Of a DNA stretch of 64,000 bases, positions 39,364 through 50,237 are shown one piece after another. Source of the stretch: Methylobacterium mesophilicum SR1.6/6 (GTDB lineage: Bacteria; Pseudomonadota; Alphaproteobacteria; Rhizobiales; Beijerinckiaceae); NCBI RefSeq assembly GCF_000364445.2, contig NZ_CP043538.1, positions 3,169,612 to 3,233,611 on the forward strand, given 5' to 3'. Numbering within the stretch: the first letter of the stretch is position 1; each line of letters starts with the position of its first letter. Position numbers and translations under genes: made by a program. The notes under the pieces are model-generated. The model saw nothing but the letters and a program-made list of their open reading frames with translations. It made no database searches and was not told where the DNA came from.

Positions 39364-39564
39364 TTAGCGGCCGCGATCCCGGATCAAGCGCTCGATCTCC
39401 GCCTCGCCGTGGGAGCGCGCCTTAGCCTCGGTCGGATGCTTCCGGTCCGAGCGCTGGTGCAGCTTGCCGTGCTTGCGGATGCTCCACTGGAACAACGAGC
39501 CGCTCTCGCCGACCGGCTCAACGTCAAGGCTGAAGGGGTAGGTATCTGTCTGCGTGTCGCTCAT
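39364..39564 (-). CDS. Small conserved-looking protein of unknown function
   Basis: The 66-aa protein begins MSDTQTDTYPFSLDVEPVGE and contains FQWSIRKHGKLHQRSDRKHP followed by a charged helix (AKARSHGEAEIERLIRD). It has no signal peptide or membrane segment and is basic in the middle and acidic at the start. The pattern of two beta strands and an amphipathic helix is consistent with a small folded domain, but I recognise no named family. The ATG at 39564 was chosen over one at 39582 because the extra residues look non-coding. A strong hairpin follows the stop. It stands alone between lepA and the HugZ-like gene. Confidence 0.6.
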   Translation of the reverse strand: MSDTQTDTYPFSLDVEPVGESGSLFQWSIRKHGKLHQRSDRKHPTEAKARSHGEAEIERLIRDRGR

Positions 39565-39625
39565 GGGGCCGATATGGGGCATTCAGCGACGTTTCGCCAT
39601 GCCCCCGGATGAAGTCCTTCTGGAC

Positions 39626-40405
39626 TCATGACGGTGAGTCGGTCGTTCGCGCCCGCGCGGCCATGGCGACGAGGCTTTTGCGCAGCATTCCCATGTCGGT
39701 CACGCGCTCCGGGTAGGTGACACGGGCCGTGCGGTCACCCGCGATCAGATCCATTCCCTCCGGATCCAAGCCGCTGAGCCGCCAGGGCAGCCCTGCTTCG
39801 ACCCCGGAGCCGGAGGCGTAGAGGGCCAGGGCATCGGCGTGGTCGGCATTCATGTGCTCCACGGCGCCTCGCTCGCCCGCCACGATAGCCTGCGCGTCCG
39901 AGAGGTCGAGAAGGAGTTGGTCGCGCGTGAGCGTCGCCGCCTTGGCGAAACCGCCGTTCAGGTGTCCGGTTTCCGGATCGAGGGCGAAGAACCCGAAATC
40001 CGGGAAGTCGGCGTAGAGCTTGGCCTTGGGATGACGCGCGAGGAATCGCTCCCGGGCCCGCGCTTCCCCCGTTTGTACGGCGCGGCCGACGACGGTCAGC
40101 CTGGGATGGGCGAGGGGATCGCCCTTGCCGCCCTGCGAAAACAGCAGCGAGCAGCGCGGATTGGCCAGCAGGTTGCGGGTGTGGGCCGAGAGACGCGACA
40201 GCAGCATCAGCGGCGTGCCATCCGTGTCGGTCGCCATCGTCACCAGGGAGGCGAAGGGCGTGCCGTCCGGGTCGAGGGTCGCGAGCGCCCCGGACCGGAT
40301 GCTGCGCAGAAGGATCCGCGACAGGCCGATGGCGTCGAACGGGGCTGCCTCCGCCGGCAGCGGCCGGGCCGGGCCCCGGGGTGCGTCTTCGTTCGTCTCG
40401 CCCAT
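39626..40405 (-). CDS. HugZ-like heme-utilisation / pyridoxamine-oxidase-fold protein
   Basis: The 259-aa protein has an N-terminal split-barrel flavin-binding-like domain (ALATLDPDGTPFASLVTMATD, then LFSQGGKGDPLAHPRLTVVG). A C-terminal DUF2470 domain contains VEHMNADHADALALYA. This is the layout of HugZ/HutZ heme oxygenase-like proteins, in which a C-terminal His binds heme. A heme-degrading or heme-storage role is plausible, but generic members of this fold exist. The ATG at 40405 has GGAACGG upstream; a TTG at 40420 also opens the frame. It is divergent from chvI across 400 bp. Confidence 0.8.
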   Translation of the reverse strand: MGETNEDAPRGPARPLPAEAAPFDAIGLSRILLRSIRSGALATLDPDGTPFASLVTMATDTDGTPLMLLSRLSAHTRNLLANPRCSLLFSQGGKGDPLAHPRLTVVGRAVQTGEARARERFLARHPKAKLYADFPDFGFFALDPETGHLNGGFAKAATLTRDQLLLDLSDAQAIVAGERGAVEHMNADHADALALYASGSGVEAGLPWRLSGLDPEGMDLIAGDRTARVTYPERVTDMGMLRKSLVAMAARARTTDSPS

Positions 40406-40805
40406 GCCGTTCCGTCCCAACCGGATCGCCGCCGCAGTGCCCGGTCACGTTAACGGCACTGCCGGCGCCACGCGAGACGTCTGGCCCGCGTCACATCACG
40501 GCACGTGCCACGTCAACGGTCCACGTGCCACAGCGGATACCGCTCAGCGCATTGGCCGGACCGACCGGACCGCGGCATCGGGAGCGGCCACGGAAGGAGG
40601 CGATCGATTGGTCATTACAGCCAAGCTATGACCGCCGCTCGCTTTTTCCATGTGACCGTACTAAAGCACCTGTCCCTTTGCGCGCGCCGGGCTGCGCCGA
40701 AACCGCCCGGTTCGCGCTCTTGTCTGCCCCTCAGGGGCCGGGACGCGGCGCGGCCTGCGCGTTGAGCCGGGACCGCGCCCGAACCCGTTCAGTCAGGGAC
40801 CGCGC
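40406..40805. other. 400-bp divergent intergenic region between hugZ-like gene and chvI
   Basis: No gene is apparent. The region holds two copies of CACGTGCCAC (40502-40511 and 40522-40531), exactly 20 bp apart, each containing the palindrome CACGTG, and a related CACGTTAACGG nearby. Promoters for both flanking genes should be here. Confidence 0.6.
40502..40531. promoter_or_regulatory. Tandem CACGTGCCAC boxes, candidate operator
   Basis: Two identical 10-mers with a dyad-symmetric CACGTG core lie two helical turns apart, so dimers bound to both would sit on the same DNA face. They are about 95 bp upstream of the hugZ-like gene and 275 bp upstream of chvI. The binding protein is unknown. Confidence 0.35.
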
Positions 40806-41516
40806 ATGCCGACCATCGCCCTCGTCGACGACGACCGGAACATCCTCACCTCTGTGTCGATCGCGCTGGAGACCGAAGGCTACCGCATCCAGACCTACAC
40901 GGACGGCGCCTCCGCCCTCGACGGTCTGCGGCATTCCCCGCCCGATCTCGCGATCTTCGACATCAAGATGCCGCGCATGGACGGGATGGAGCTTCTCCGA
41001 CGCCTGCGGCAGAAATCTGACCTTCCCGTGATCTTTCTGACCTCGAAGGACGAGGAAATCGACGAGCTGTTCGGCCTCAAGATGGGCGCAGACGACTTCA
41101 TCCATAAGCCGTTCTCCCAGCGGCTGCTGGTCGAGCGCGTGAAGGCGGTGCTGCGCCGCTTCGCCAAGGAAGCGCCCGGCGCCACGCCGCGCGGGGCCGA
41201 GGAGGTCGCGGCACGTTCCCTGGAGCGCGGCGCGCTGATGATGGATCCCGAGCGCCACACCTGCACGTGGAAGGGCGAGCCGGTGACGCTCACTGTCACC
41301 GAGTTCCTGATCCTCCAGGCTCTCGCCCAGCGTCCCGGCGTCGTGAAGAGCCGCAACGCACTGATGGACGCGGCCTACGACGATCAGGTCTACGTCGATG
41401 ACCGGACCATCGACAGCCACATCAAACGCCTGCGCAAGAAGTTCAAGGTGACCGACCAGAGCTTCGACATGATCGAGACGCTGTACGGGGTCGGCTACCG
41501 GTTCAAGGAGGCGTGA
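40806..41516 (+). CDS. chvI: ChvI-type OmpR-family response regulator
   Basis: The 236-aa regulator has a receiver domain with the acidic pocket VDDDRN, phospho-acceptor Asp52 in [11 protein letters not shown] and Lys101. An OmpR/PhoB winged-helix DNA-binding domain follows ([40 protein letters not shown]). It matches ChvI of Rhizobiales, which with ChvG controls envelope, acid and succinoglycan-related genes. Its stop overlaps the chvG GTG by 4 nt. In many relatives pckA lies divergently upstream; here the neighbour is a HugZ-like gene. Confidence 0.94.
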   Translation: MPTIALVDDDRNILTSVSIALETEGYRIQTYTDGASALDGLRHSPPDLAIFDIKMPRMDGMELLRRLRQKSDLPVIFLTSKDEEIDELFGLKMGADDFIHKPFSQRLLVERVKAVLRRFAKEAPGATPRGAEEVAARSLERGALMMDPERHTCTWKGEPVTLTVTEFLILQALAQRPGVVKSRNALMDAAYDDQVYVDDRTIDSHIKRLRKKFKVTDQSFDMIETLYGVGYRFKEA

Positions 41517-43342
41517 CCTTCGGGATCCGCCGCGTGACCGCCCGCACACCCGCCCAGGCCGAGGATGCGCGAGACCGCTCCACCCTGACCCAGGCTCTGT
41601 CCCGCCCGCTCGCCTGGCCCCGCGCCCTCTGGGACGCGATCGGCCAGCGCGCCTCGTCGAGCCTGACGCGCCGTATCGTCGTCCTCAACCTCGTCGGGCT
41701 GATCGCGCTGCTCGTCGGATTCCTCTACCTCAACCAGTTCCGCCAGGGCCTGATCCAGGCCCGGACCCAGAGCCTCGCGATCCAGGGCGAGATCATCGCG
41801 GGCGCCATCGCGGCCTCCGCGTCGGTGGATACCGACACGATCCGCATCGACCCCGACAAGCTGCTCCAGCAGCAGGCCGGCGAGGCAGCGACTGAGGAGG
41901 AATCGCAGCCGCTCGCCTTCTCGCTCAATCCCGAGAAGGTGGCGCCGCTGCTCTCGCGCCTCGTCACGCCCACGGGCAACCGCGCCCGCGTCTACGATCA
42001 GGAGGGGGGCCTCCTGTTCGACACGCGCACCCTGTTCAAGCGCGGCGACGCCGGACGGCCCGATCCGCTCGAGCCGCGGCCGCACAAGCCGGGGATGCTC
42101 GAATCCGCCTTCGAGACCATCCAGTCGAAGCTGGGCGGCCTGTTCCGCGGTCGCACTGAGCAGGTCGAGGAAACCGGGCCGGTGAACGGCCATTCCCTCC
42201 GGGAGGTCCAGGCGGCGTTGGGCGGCAACCGGGCGAGCCTCGTGCGCCGGAACAAGCTCGGCGAGACCACCGTCTCGGTGGCGGTGCCGATCCACCGGGC
42301 CGGCTCGGTCCGGGGCGCCCTGCTGATCTCCACGCAGGGCGATGCGATCGATCGCGTCATCGCCTCCGAGCGATTCGGTCTGTTGCAGGTGTTCCTGGTG
42401 GCCTCGGCCGTCATGGTGGTGCTGTCGTTCCTGCTGGCGGGCGCCATCGCGGGTCCGGTACGCCGCCTCGCCGAAGCCGCCGAGAAAGTCCGCATGGGCA
42501 TCAAGACCCGGGAAGAAATCCCGGACTTCACCGAGCGCACCGACGAGATCGGCCACCTGTCCGGGGCGCTCCGCGACATGACCCAGGCGCTTTACCGGCG
42601 CATCGACGCCATTGAGAGTTTTGCGGCCGACGTGAGCCACGAATTGAAGAACCCGCTCACCTCGCTCCGCAGCGCCGTCGAGACGCTGCCGCTGGCCAAG
42701 AGCGATGATTCGCGCGGACGCCTGATGGCGATCATCCAGCACGACGTGAAGCGCCTCGACCGGTTGATTAGCGACATCGCCGACGCCTCGCGCCTCGATG
42801 CCGAGCTGGCGCGTGCCGAGGCGCGGCGGGTCGACCTGCGGCGCCTGCTCACCACGGTCGTGTCGGTGGCGAATGAGCGGCGGCGCCCGAAGGATTGCCT
42901 GATCCAGTTTGATGTCGACGCGGTCGCGTCGGAGCAGGACGCACCGTTCACGATCATCGGCCACGACAGCCGGCTCGGGCAGGTTGTCAACAACCTCCTC
43001 GACAACGCCCGCTCTTTCTCGCCGTCCGACGCGAAGGTCCGGGTGGTGCTGCGAAGGGTGCGCGGCGAGGTCGAACTCGTCTGCGAGGACGAGGGGCCGG
43101 GCATCCCGGAGCACGCCCTGGAGCGGATCTTCGAGCGCTTCTACACGGACCGGCCCGAGCAGGGGTTCGGCCAGAATTCCGGCCTCGGCCTGTCGATCTC
43201 CCGCCAGATCGTGCAGGCCCATCGGGGTACGATCCGCGCCGAGAATCGGCCGGGCGCTCCCGACGAGGACGGCGAGCCGACCGTGCGCGGGGCGCGCTTC
43301 ATCGTGCGCCTGCCGGCCGCTCCGCGCCAACTCCACGCCTGA
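41513..43342 (+). CDS. chvG: ChvG-type sensor histidine kinase
   Basis: The 609-aa kinase has membrane segments at about residues 54-74 and 290-313 that bracket a periplasmic sensor region of about 215 residues. A HAMP linker, the HisKA phospho-site His376 in [15 protein letters not shown] and a HATPase domain follow ([18 protein letters not shown]-like [20 protein letters not shown]). It is the expected partner of ChvI, whose stop its GTG start overlaps. hprK begins on the last base of its stop (TGATG), so signalling and PTS genes are translationally coupled. Confidence 0.95.
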   Translation: MTFGIRRVTARTPAQAEDARDRSTLTQALSRPLAWPRALWDAIGQRASSSLTRRIVVLNLVGLIALLVGFLYLNQFRQGLIQARTQSLAIQGEIIAGAIAASASVDTDTIRIDPDKLLQQQAGEAATEEESQPLAFSLNPEKVAPLLSRLVTPTGNRARVYDQEGGLLFDTRTLFKRGDAGRPDPLEPRPHKPGMLESAFETIQSKLGGLFRGRTEQVEETGPVNGHSLREVQAALGGNRASLVRRNKLGETTVSVAVPIHRAGSVRGALLISTQGDAIDRVIASERFGLLQVFLVASAVMVVLSFLLAGAIAGPVRRLAEAAEKVRMGIKTREEIPDFTERTDEIGHLSGALRDMTQALYRRIDAIESFAADVSHELKNPLTSLRSAVETLPLAKSDDSRGRLMAIIQHDVKRLDRLISDIADASRLDAELARAEARRVDLRRLLTTVVSVANERRRPKDCLIQFDVDAVASEQDAPFTIIGHDSRLGQVVNNLLDNARSFSPSDAKVRVVLRRVRGEVELVCEDEGPGIPEHALERIFERFYTDRPEQGFGQNSGLGLSISRQIVQAHRGTIRAENRPGAPDEDGEPTVRGARFIVRLPAAPRQLHA

Positions 43343-43782
43343 TGGTCACCCTCCACGCCGCCTGCTGTGTGCTGGGCGGCGCCGGCGTGTTGATTCGCGG
43401 AGCTGCGGGTTCAGGCAAGTCGAGCCTCGCCCTGCTGCTCGCCGCGGCGGCGGACGGGGCCTTCGTGGCCGACGACCGGGTCATCTGCACAGTCCAGGCC
43501 GGTCGGCTTCTCGCCCGGCCGCACGCGGCCCTGGCCGGTCGCGTCGAGGTGCGCGGGCAGGGCATTCTCGCGGTGACGGAACTGGGCGTCTCCTGCCGGG
43601 AGGAGACGGTCCTGCACATCGCAGTGGATCTGGTCGACTCGACGCCGCGGCTGCCGGATCCGCCCGGCGATGCCGAATACTTCGGGATCGCCCTGCCGCG
43701 CCTCGTGCTGGACGCGGGAGTGCGCGCCGCCGGTCTGGCCCCGCTGCTCATCCGTGCGGCACTGCGGAAGCAACGGCCGTGA
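43342..43782 (+). CDS. hprK: HPr kinase/phosphorylase, short alphaproteobacterial form
   Basis: The 146-aa protein consists only of the catalytic kinase domain, with its P-loop at residues 20-27 (GAAGSGKS). It also has FVADDRV and a C-terminal PRLVLDAGVRAAGLAPLL segment. Full-length Gram-positive enzymes are about 310 aa. The short form without the N-terminal domain is normal for Alphaproteobacteria. It phosphorylates or dephosphorylates HPr on serine in the nitrogen-type PTS. Its start shares a base with the chvG stop and EIIA follows 175 nt later. Confidence 0.9.
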   Translation: MVTLHAACCVLGGAGVLIRGAAGSGKSSLALLLAAAADGAFVADDRVICTVQAGRLLARPHAALAGRVEVRGQGILAVTELGVSCREETVLHIAVDLVDSTPRLPDPPGDAEYFGIALPRLVLDAGVRAAGLAPLLIRAALRKQRP

Positions 43783-43957
43783 CTTCGCAGCCGCACAAGC
43801 CGCTGGAGTCGCGCAACAGTGGTATCCCCCCATGGCGCGCAGAAAGCGACCGTGTCATGATCCCAGCAATGTCCGGGCAAAAAAGTCGCGTTCGCCTTGT
43901 GGGGGGCTGTGCGATGCACAACATGGCGGCACAGATGGGACGTTGGAACACGTGTCG

Positions 43958-44359
43958 ATGATTGGCATGGTGCTCGTCACCCACGGGCTGCTTGCGACCG
44001 AGTTCAAGGCCGCGCTGGAGCACGTGGTCGGCCCCCAGGATCAGATCGAGACGATCACGATCGGGCCGGAAGACGATATGGAGCTGCGACGCCGGGACAT
44101 CATGTCCGCGGTCTGTCGCGTGAATACCGGAGACGGGGTGGTGGTGCTCACCGACATGTTCGGCGGCACGCCCTCCAATCTCGCGCTCTCCTGCATGAAC
44201 GGCGGGTCGGTGGAGGTGGTGGCCGGCATCAATCTGCCGATGCTGATCAAGCTAGCCAGCGTCCGCGACGAGGAGAAGCTCGGCGACGCGGTGCTTCACG
44301 CTCAAGAAGCCGGCCGCAAGTATATCAACGTCGCCTCGCGGGTTCTCGCGGGCAAATAG
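43958..44359 (+). CDS. PTS EIIA component, mannose family, regulatory
   Basis: The 133-aa cytosolic protein begins MIGMVLVTHGLLATEF. His9 in VTHG is the expected phosphorylation site, and the LTDMFGGTPSNLAL loop is diagnostic of EIIA-Man. Without EIIB/C genes it is a regulatory phospho-carrier, as in other Alphaproteobacteria where it works with HPr and EI-Ntr. The ATG at 43958 was chosen by family start. HPr (ptsH), which often follows, is absent; the next gene is a convergent exporter 6 nt away. Confidence 0.92.
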   Translation: MIGMVLVTHGLLATEFKAALEHVVGPQDQIETITIGPEDDMELRRRDIMSAVCRVNTGDGVVVLTDMFGGTPSNLALSCMNGGSVEVVAGINLPMLIKLASVRDEEKLGDAVLHAQEAGRKYINVASRVLAGK

Positions 44360-44365
44360 GCGTCG

Positions 44366-45253
44366 TCACGCTTCCAGCGCCGGAGTCGCGGGAACCGATC
44401 GCCGCGCACCGATCGTGATCCCCACAGAGGCCGCGATTACGAGGCCGATCGCGAGCCACTGCACGGCGCTGATACGCTCACCCAGCAGGACAAGGCCCGC
44501 GCAGGCGGCGACCGCCGGCTCCAAGCTCATCAGCACGCCGAAGCTCTTCCGGTCGAGCCGCCGCAGCGCGACCATCTCGAGCGAATAGGGCAGGGCACTC
44601 GACATCAGCGCCACCGCGAGGCCCGCAACCAGGATGCCGGGGGCGAGCAGCCCCGGCCCGGCCTCTGACACGCCGAAGGGCGCCACGACCAGCGCCGCGG
44701 TGAGCATCCCCAGAGAGACGGCCTGACCGCCGTCCATCCGCCCGGCCCGCTGGCCGAACAGGATATACAGCGCCCAAGCGAACGCGGCGCCGAGATCGAG
44801 CAGGATGCCGATGGGATCGAGGCCGTCCGTGGCGGCGATCGGCAGGAGGAGCGTGAGGCCGAGGACGGCCACCCCGATCCACAGGAAATCCGATCGACGG
44901 CGCGAGGCGATCAGCGCTACGGCGAGCGGGCCAATAAACTCGATCGCCACGGCGGGTCCCAGCGGAAGCCGGGCCAGAGCGAGGTAGAACAGGAGGTTCA
45001 TCAGCCCGAGGACGCCCCCGTACAGGGCGATCCAGCCGGCCTCCCGCGCCGGCAGGCTGCGCCGCCACGGCCGCCAGACGGCGACGAGGATCAGCGCCGA
45101 GAAACCGACCCGCAGGGCGGATGTGCCGGCAGGGCCGACCGCCGGGAACAGGTTCTTGGCGAAGGTCGCGCCGCACTGGAGCGACACCATGCCGGTGACG
45201 AGGGCCATCACCGAGAGCACGGTGTCACCGAGTCCGAACCTGTTGCGTGACAC
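44366..45253 (-). CDS. EamA/DMT-superfamily exporter, RhtA-like
   Basis: The 295-aa protein has ten predicted hydrophobic segments arranged as two EamA repeats (first ~20-135, second ~150-285). It resembles RhtA threonine/homoserine exporters in ALRVGFSALILVAVWRPW and the conserved second-repeat SLEPAVAACAGLVLLGE motif. It should export small amino acids or related metabolites across the inner membrane; the true substrate is unknown. The start is GTG at 45253. It converges on the EIIA gene. Confidence 0.88.
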   Translation of the reverse strand: MSRNRFGLGDTVLSVMALVTGMVSLQCGATFAKNLFPAVGPAGTSALRVGFSALILVAVWRPWRRSLPAREAGWIALYGGVLGLMNLLFYLALARLPLGPAVAIEFIGPLAVALIASRRRSDFLWIGVAVLGLTLLLPIAATDGLDPIGILLDLGAAFAWALYILFGQRAGRMDGGQAVSLGMLTAALVVAPFGVSEAGPGLLAPGILVAGLAVALMSSALPYSLEMVALRRLDRKSFGVLMSLEPAVAACAGLVLLGERISAVQWLAIGLVIAASVGITIGARRSVPATPALEA

Positions 45254-45343
45254 GCGACGCTTCTCTCAAGGATGCGGTGCGACGAGACTGGTACCGGCGC
45301 CGCATCCGTCGGCGGCCGCGATCGTCGCCCGGTCACTCCAGAA

Positions 45344-45364
45344 CCGGGATCGTGATGATCCCGG
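45344..45364. terminator. Hairpin downstream of hslU, possible terminator
   Basis: CCGGGATC (45344-45351) pairs with GATCCCGG (45357-45364) around GTGAT. It lies 100 nt beyond the hslU stop on the minus strand and just upstream of the RhtA-like gene on the same strand. A poly-T tract is not obvious, so a terminator role is uncertain. Confidence 0.3.
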
Positions 45365-45463
45365 CACGACCGCGGTTCCGACTTCCGAGTCCGCTTCGGG
45401 CGACACCGGAGGACAGGCACGATCATCGGTGCGCTCAGGAAGGATTCCGCGCCAGCCCGATCC

Positions 45464-46777
45464 TCACAGAATGAAGCGGCTCAGATCCGCGTTCGCGGCG
45501 AGATCCTCGACCCGCGCGCGCACATAGGCGGCGTCGATCGGCACGGTCTCGCCGGACCGGTCGGTGGCAGTGAATGAGATCTCGTCAATTACCCGCTCCA
45601 ACACGGTCTGAAGTCGGCGGGCGCCGATGTTCTCAACCGAGGCGTTCACCTCCACCGCCACGCGGGCGAGCGCATCCACGGCGTCGTCCGTGAAGTCGAG
45701 GGTCACGCCCTCCGTCTCCATCAAGGCGACGGTCTGCTTGATCAGGCTCGCTTCGGTCGACGTGAGGATCTGCTTGAAATCCTCCACGGTGAGCGGCTGC
45801 AGCTCGACGCGAATCGGCAGCCGGCCCTGCAACTCCGGCAACAGGTCGGCGGGCTTCGAGACGTGGAAGGCGCCCGACGCGATGAATAGGACGTGGTCCG
45901 TCTTCACAGGCCCGTGCTTGGTGGCGACGGTGGTCCCTTCGATCAGCGGCAGCAGATCGCGCTGCACGCCCTCGCGGGACACGTCGCCGGAGGAGCGGCC
46001 CTCGCGGGCGCAGATCTTGTCGATCTCGTCGAGGAAGACGATGCCGTTGTTCTCGACTTCGCGGATCGCCTCACGCACCAGCGCCTCGTCATCGACGAGC
46101 TTGTCGGATTCCTCGGCCATCAGCGGCGCGTAGGCGTCCCGCACCAGGATCCGCCGCGGCTTGCCGCGCTGACCGCCGAGGGCCTTGCCCAGCATGTCGC
46201 CGATGTTGATCGCCCCCATGGACGCGCCGGGGACGCCGGGAATCTCGAACATCGGCAGGCCCGCAGGGGCGCCGGAGGTCAGCTCCAGCTCGACCTCCTT
46301 GTCGTCCAGCTCGCTGTTGCGCAGCTTGCGCCGGAAGCTGTCGCGTGTCGCGGCGCTCGCGGTCGGTCCCACGAGGGCGTCGAGGATCCGGTTCTCGGCG
46401 GCCGCCTCGGCCTTGGCCTTCACGCCCTCGCGCTTCTGCTGGCGCGTCAAGCCGATCGCCACCTCCACGAGGTCGCGGACGATCTGCTCGACGTCGCGGC
46501 CGACATAGCCGACCTCGGTGAACTTGGTCGCCTCGATCTTCAGGAACGGCGCGTTGGCCAGCCGGGCGAGTCGGCGGGCGATCTCGGTCTTGCCGCAGCC
46601 GGTCGGCCCGATCATCAAGATGTTCTTGGGCGCCACCTCCTCGCGAAGCGGCCCGGTGAGTTGCTGGCGCCGCCAGCGGTTGCGAAGCGCGATCGCCACG
46701 GCGCGCTTGGCGTCGTGCTGCCCGACAATGAAGCGATCGAGTTCGGACACGATCTCGCGCGGAGAGAATGTCGTCAC
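45464..46777 (-). CDS. hslU: ATP-dependent protease ATPase subunit HslU
   Basis: HslU is the AAA+ unfoldase of the HslUV protease. The 437-aa protein has Walker A GPTGCGKT at residues 57-64, Walker [11 protein letters not shown], the intermediate I-domain region, and the C-terminal tail ending ADLSRFIL, which inserts into HslV to activate it. The start is GTG at 46777 with AGGGA upstream. hslV is on the same strand, but 3.8 kb away behind sulP and a chemoreceptor gene, instead of being adjacent. Confidence 0.97.
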   Translation of the reverse strand: MTTFSPREIVSELDRFIVGQHDAKRAVAIALRNRWRRQQLTGPLREEVAPKNILMIGPTGCGKTEIARRLARLANAPFLKIEATKFTEVGYVGRDVEQIVRDLVEVAIGLTRQQKREGVKAKAEAAAENRILDALVGPTASAATRDSFRRKLRNSELDDKEVELELTSGAPAGLPMFEIPGVPGASMGAINIGDMLGKALGGQRGKPRRILVRDAYAPLMAEESDKLVDDEALVREAIREVENNGIVFLDEIDKICAREGRSSGDVSREGVQRDLLPLIEGTTVATKHGPVKTDHVLFIASGAFHVSKPADLLPELQGRLPIRVELQPLTVEDFKQILTSTEASLIKQTVALMETEGVTLDFTDDAVDALARVAVEVNASVENIGARRLQTVLERVIDEISFTATDRSGETVPIDAAYVRARVEDLAANADLSRFIL

Positions 46778-46877
46778 CGCTGTGCCATCCCTGTTCCCGG
46801 CCTGAAAGCGGCCCCGCGCCGGGAATGGGGTCCCGCGCGGCGCCGCGCAAGAGGCGCGGGGGGGACGGATAGCCGTC

Positions 46878-48374
46878 TCAATGAGCCGCCGGCACCGGCG
46901 CGGCGCCGGTCTTGTCGTGCTGGGCGAAGCGCTCCACCAGGGTCATGCTCGCCGCGTTCAGACCTATGACCTCGACGGTGCGCCCGCGAGCGCGCGCCTT
47001 CATCACCACCCGGTCGAGGGCCGCGACCGCCGAGATATCCCAGAAATGGGCGGCGTGAACGTCGATCACCAGCCGCTCCACCGGCTCCAGCACATCGATA
47101 GCGCCCTGGAACGTGCCGGCGGAGGCGAAGAAGACCTGCCCGGCGACGCGGTAGGTCCGGGTATTGCCGTCGGGGGCGAGTTCGGAGGTGATCTGATTCA
47201 GCCGTGAGACCTTCCCGGCGAAGAACACGCCGGAGAGCATCACGCCGGCCAGAACGCCGACGGCGAGGTCCTTCGTCGCCACGACCACCAGGACCGTCAC
47301 CAGCATCACCGCGGAGGACGGCAGCGGGTTCGTCCGCAGCCGCAGCAATGAACGCCAGGAAAACGTGTTGATCGAGACCATGATCATCACGGCGGTGAGC
47401 GCCGCCACAGGGACGACGGCGAGCAGGCTTTGCAGGGCGACGAGGAGCACCAGCAGGAAGGCCCCGGCCACCAGCGTGGACAGTCGGCCGCGGGCGCCGG
47501 AGGACACGTTGATCACCGACTGCCCGATCATGGCGCACCCACCCATGCCGCCGAAGACCGCCGAGGCCATGTTGGCGACGCCCTGGCCCATGCATTCGCG
47601 GTTCTTGTCGCTGCCGGTGTCGGTCATGTCGTCGACGATCTGAGCGGTGAGCAGGCTCTCGAGCAGGCCGACGGCGGCGAGGGTCGCCGCGTAGGGCAGG
47701 AGGATCCGCAGGGTGTCGAATGTCAGCGGCACGTCCGGCAGGGCGAAGTGCGGCAGAGCCGAGGGCAGCGCGCCGAGATGCGCCACGGTGCGCACATCGA
47801 GGTGAAAGGCGGCCGTGACCGCCGTGAGGACGGCGATCGCCACCAGGGGCGAGGGAACGGCCCGCGTGAACCGCGGCAGGCCGTAGATGATTACGAGGCC
47901 GAGGGCGATCAGCCCGTAGGTCGCCGGCGTGACCCCGGTCAGCTCGGGCATCTGCGCCAGGAAGATCAGAATCGCGAGGGCGTTGACGAAGCCGGTCATC
48001 ACCGATTGCGAGACGAACCGCATCAGCCGGCCGAGCCGCAGCAGGCCGGCCAGGATCTGGAACAGGCCCATCACAATGGTGGCGGCGAAGAGATACTGGA
48101 CGCCGTGCGCGCGCACGAGATCTACCATCACGACCGCCGTGGCGGCCGTGGCGGCCGAGATCATCGCCGGGCGTCCGCCCGCGAAGGCAATGGTGCAGGC
48201 GATGACGACCGAGGCGTAGAGCCCGACCTTCGGATCGACTCCGGCGATGACCGAGAAACCGATCGCCTCGGGGATCAGAGCCAGGGCGACGACGATCCCC
48301 GACAGGGTGTCGCCGCGAATGTTGGATGTCCACGACCGGAAAAGCCCGGCGTGTCCCGAAATGCTGCGTGTCAT
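46878..48374 (-). CDS. SulP-family inorganic anion transporter with STAS domain
   Basis: The 498-aa protein has 10-12 hydrophobic segments and the SulP signature near the start ([19 protein letters not shown]). A C-terminal cytoplasmic STAS domain occupies about residues 395-490 ([24 protein letters not shown]). Substrates in this family include sulfate, bicarbonate and dicarboxylates. The sequence does not tell which. The ATG at 48374 gives a standard SulP start, and the open frame further upstream lacks family character. It lies between the MCP gene and hslU on the same strand. Confidence 0.9.
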   Translation of the reverse strand: MTRSISGHAGLFRSWTSNIRGDTLSGIVVALALIPEAIGFSVIAGVDPKVGLYASVVIACTIAFAGGRPAMISAATAATAVVMVDLVRAHGVQYLFAATIVMGLFQILAGLLRLGRLMRFVSQSVMTGFVNALAILIFLAQMPELTGVTPATYGLIALGLVIIYGLPRFTRAVPSPLVAIAVLTAVTAAFHLDVRTVAHLGALPSALPHFALPDVPLTFDTLRILLPYAATLAAVGLLESLLTAQIVDDMTDTGSDKNRECMGQGVANMASAVFGGMGGCAMIGQSVINVSSGARGRLSTLVAGAFLLVLLVALQSLLAVVPVAALTAVMIMVSINTFSWRSLLRLRTNPLPSSAVMLVTVLVVVATKDLAVGVLAGVMLSGVFFAGKVSRLNQITSELAPDGNTRTYRVAGQVFFASAGTFQGAIDVLEPVERLVIDVHAAHFWDISAVAALDRVVMKARARGRTVEVIGLNAASMTLVERFAQHDKTGAAPVPAAH

Positions 48375-48566
48375 GAGCGAGTCCGCACGAGAGGCGTGTC
48401 CGCCTTGGGGCGGACGGAGGAGCGTCTCGAATGCGTTGTCCGGCGGATCGGCGGCCGGAAGAGCCACCCGGGCTTTCACCGGGTCCTTGCGAATGCGCGG
48501 AGCCTTAGGGGCAGCCGCGCTGCAATGCAACATCCGGGCGGGCGTTCCGACCTCGCATGGGACGGC

Positions 48567-50237
48567 TCAGGCAGCGCGCACCTGAGCGACGAAACCCGCG
48601 ACTTCCCCGCCGAGGCCCGTCGAGCGCCGGGCGATGTCGGCCGCGGCGTCGAGCACCTCGGCAGCGCTGGCGCCGGTCTCGCGGGCGGCGCCGAGGACCG
48701 CCGCCATCGTCTCGGTGACGGCGCGGGTCCCGCTCGCGGCCTCGGAGACGCTGCGGGCGATCTCCTGCGTGGCGAGCTGCTGCTCCTCCACGGCGGCGGC
48801 GACACCCAGGGCGATGCCGTGGACCTGCTCGATTGTCCCGCCGATCTCCTCGATGGCCAGGACGGCCTCCTGCGTGGCGTTGCGCATCGCGGCGATCTGG
48901 CCGCCGATCTCCTCGGTCGCCTTGGCGGTCTGGGTGGCGAGGTCCTTCACCTCGGTGGCGACGACCGCGAAGCCGCGGCCCGCTTCGCCGGCACGAGCGG
49001 CCTCGATGGTGGCGTTGAGCGCCAGCAGGTTGGTCTGGCCGGCGATGGTCGAGATCAGCGAGACGACCTTGCCGATCCCGTCCGCGGTGCGCGCCAGGGT
49101 CTGCACGCTCGACCGGGTGCGCTGGGCGGCTTCCACGGCGCTCTGGGCCGCCGTCGAGGTCTGCGTGACCTGGACGCCGATCTCGCTCGCGGTGGCGGCG
49201 AGTTCCTCGGTGGCGGCCGCGACGGCCTCGACGTTGCGGGCCGTCACCTCGGCGGCGCGCGTCACGGCCTGCGACTGGGTGCCGGTGTGCTCGGCATTGC
49301 CGGCCATGGCGGCAGCGGCGCGCTCCAGGCCGGACGCCGCGCCGGCGAGATGATCGACGAGGCTGCCGATGCTGCCCTGGAAGCGGTCGGCGAGGCCGCC
49401 CATCTCGGCCCGCTTGTGGGTCGCCGCCTCGGCACCCGTGCGCTGATGCTCCAGCCGCAGCGCTTCGGCGCCGCGCATGGCCTCGGCGAGCACCGCCATG
49501 CTCGCCCAGATCGCGCCGATCTCGTCGCGGCCAGGCTTGGCCGCGGTGAACGCGTGCTCGCCCCGCGCCAAACGCTGGATGGCGTCGGAGACCGACTGCA
49601 GCGGCCGGGCGATCTGGCGTTGCCCCACGAGCAGACCCAGGGCGGCGCAGATCAGCGAACCCGCGAGAGCGAGGGCGAGGAGGAGCAGGGCGCGGGCCTC
49701 GAACAGCGCCCGCGTGTCGGCCTGGACCGCAGTCATCTCCGCCTTGCCCTGGTTCACCAGGGCATCGATGCTGGCCTGGAAGGCCCGGCGATTGCCCTGA
49801 TTGGCCTCGTTGAACCCGAGATCGGCGGCAGCGCGCGGACCGACCGTCTCGCCGGCATCGGCGAGGGCGCTGCGCAAGGTCCGGAAGGCGTCGGCGTTGT
49901 GCGCCATCGCGTCGAAGAGCGGGCGCTCGGCATCCGTGACGGTCGGCGCCCAGGCGACGCGCAGGTCATCCATCTTGGCGAGCCCCTTCCGGATACCGGC
50001 CGCGTATTTCGCGGCCTCGGCGCGGTCGGCTGAGGCGTAGACGCCGCGGGAGTCCATCGTGACCTCGGCGGCGAGCCGGTTGAAGTTCGCCGCGTTCAGG
50101 GCACGGGTCGAGGCGCTCTCGACGGATGTCAGGGCGTGCTCGAAGCTGTTGAGCGTCGCCACGCTCACGCCCGCAACCACCAGCGTCGTCAGGCTGCAGG
50201 CGCCGACGAAGCCTAGCACTTTTCCGCCGATCTTCAT
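48567..50237 (-). CDS. Methyl-accepting chemotaxis protein
   Basis: The 556-aa receptor has membrane segments at about residues 7-28 and 183-207 bracketing a helical ligand-binding domain of roughly 155 residues that looks like a four-helix bundle (4HB_MCP type). A HAMP-like segment is followed by the MCP signalling domain, with the hairpin tip around [32 protein letters not shown]. It signals to CheA/CheW; the stimulus is unknown. The ATG at 50237 was preferred over an in-frame TTG at 50282. The upstream DNA is AT-richer than the surroundings. No che genes are nearby. Confidence 0.92.
   Translation of the reverse strand: MKIGGKVLGFVGACSLTTLVVAGVSVATLNSFEHALTSVESASTRALNAANFNRLAAEVTMDSRGVYASADRAEAAKYAAGIRKGLAKMDDLRVAWAPTVTDAERPLFDAMAHNADAFRTLRSALADAGETVGPRAAADLGFNEANQGNRRAFQASIDALVNQGKAEMTAVQADTRALFEARALLLLALALAGSLICAALGLLVGQRQIARPLQSVSDAIQRLARGEHAFTAAKPGRDEIGAIWASMAVLAEAMRGAEALRLEHQRTGAEAATHKRAEMGGLADRFQGSIGSLVDHLAGAASGLERAAAAMAGNAEHTGTQSQAVTRAAEVTARNVEAVAAATEELAATASEIGVQVTQTSTAAQSAVEAAQRTRSSVQTLARTADGIGKVVSLISTIAGQTNLLALNATIEAARAGEAGRGFAVVATEVKDLATQTAKATEEIGGQIAAMRNATQEAVLAIEEIGGTIEQVHGIALGVAAAVEEQQLATQEIARSVSEAASGTRAVTETMAAVLGAARETGASAAEVLDAAADIARRSTGLGGEVAGFVAQVRAA

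Noticed and set aside
43783..43957. Possible remnant of an HPr gene between hprK and EIIA
   Set aside because: No HPr motif (His in a GxHAR context or the Ser site) was found in any frame of this short gap.
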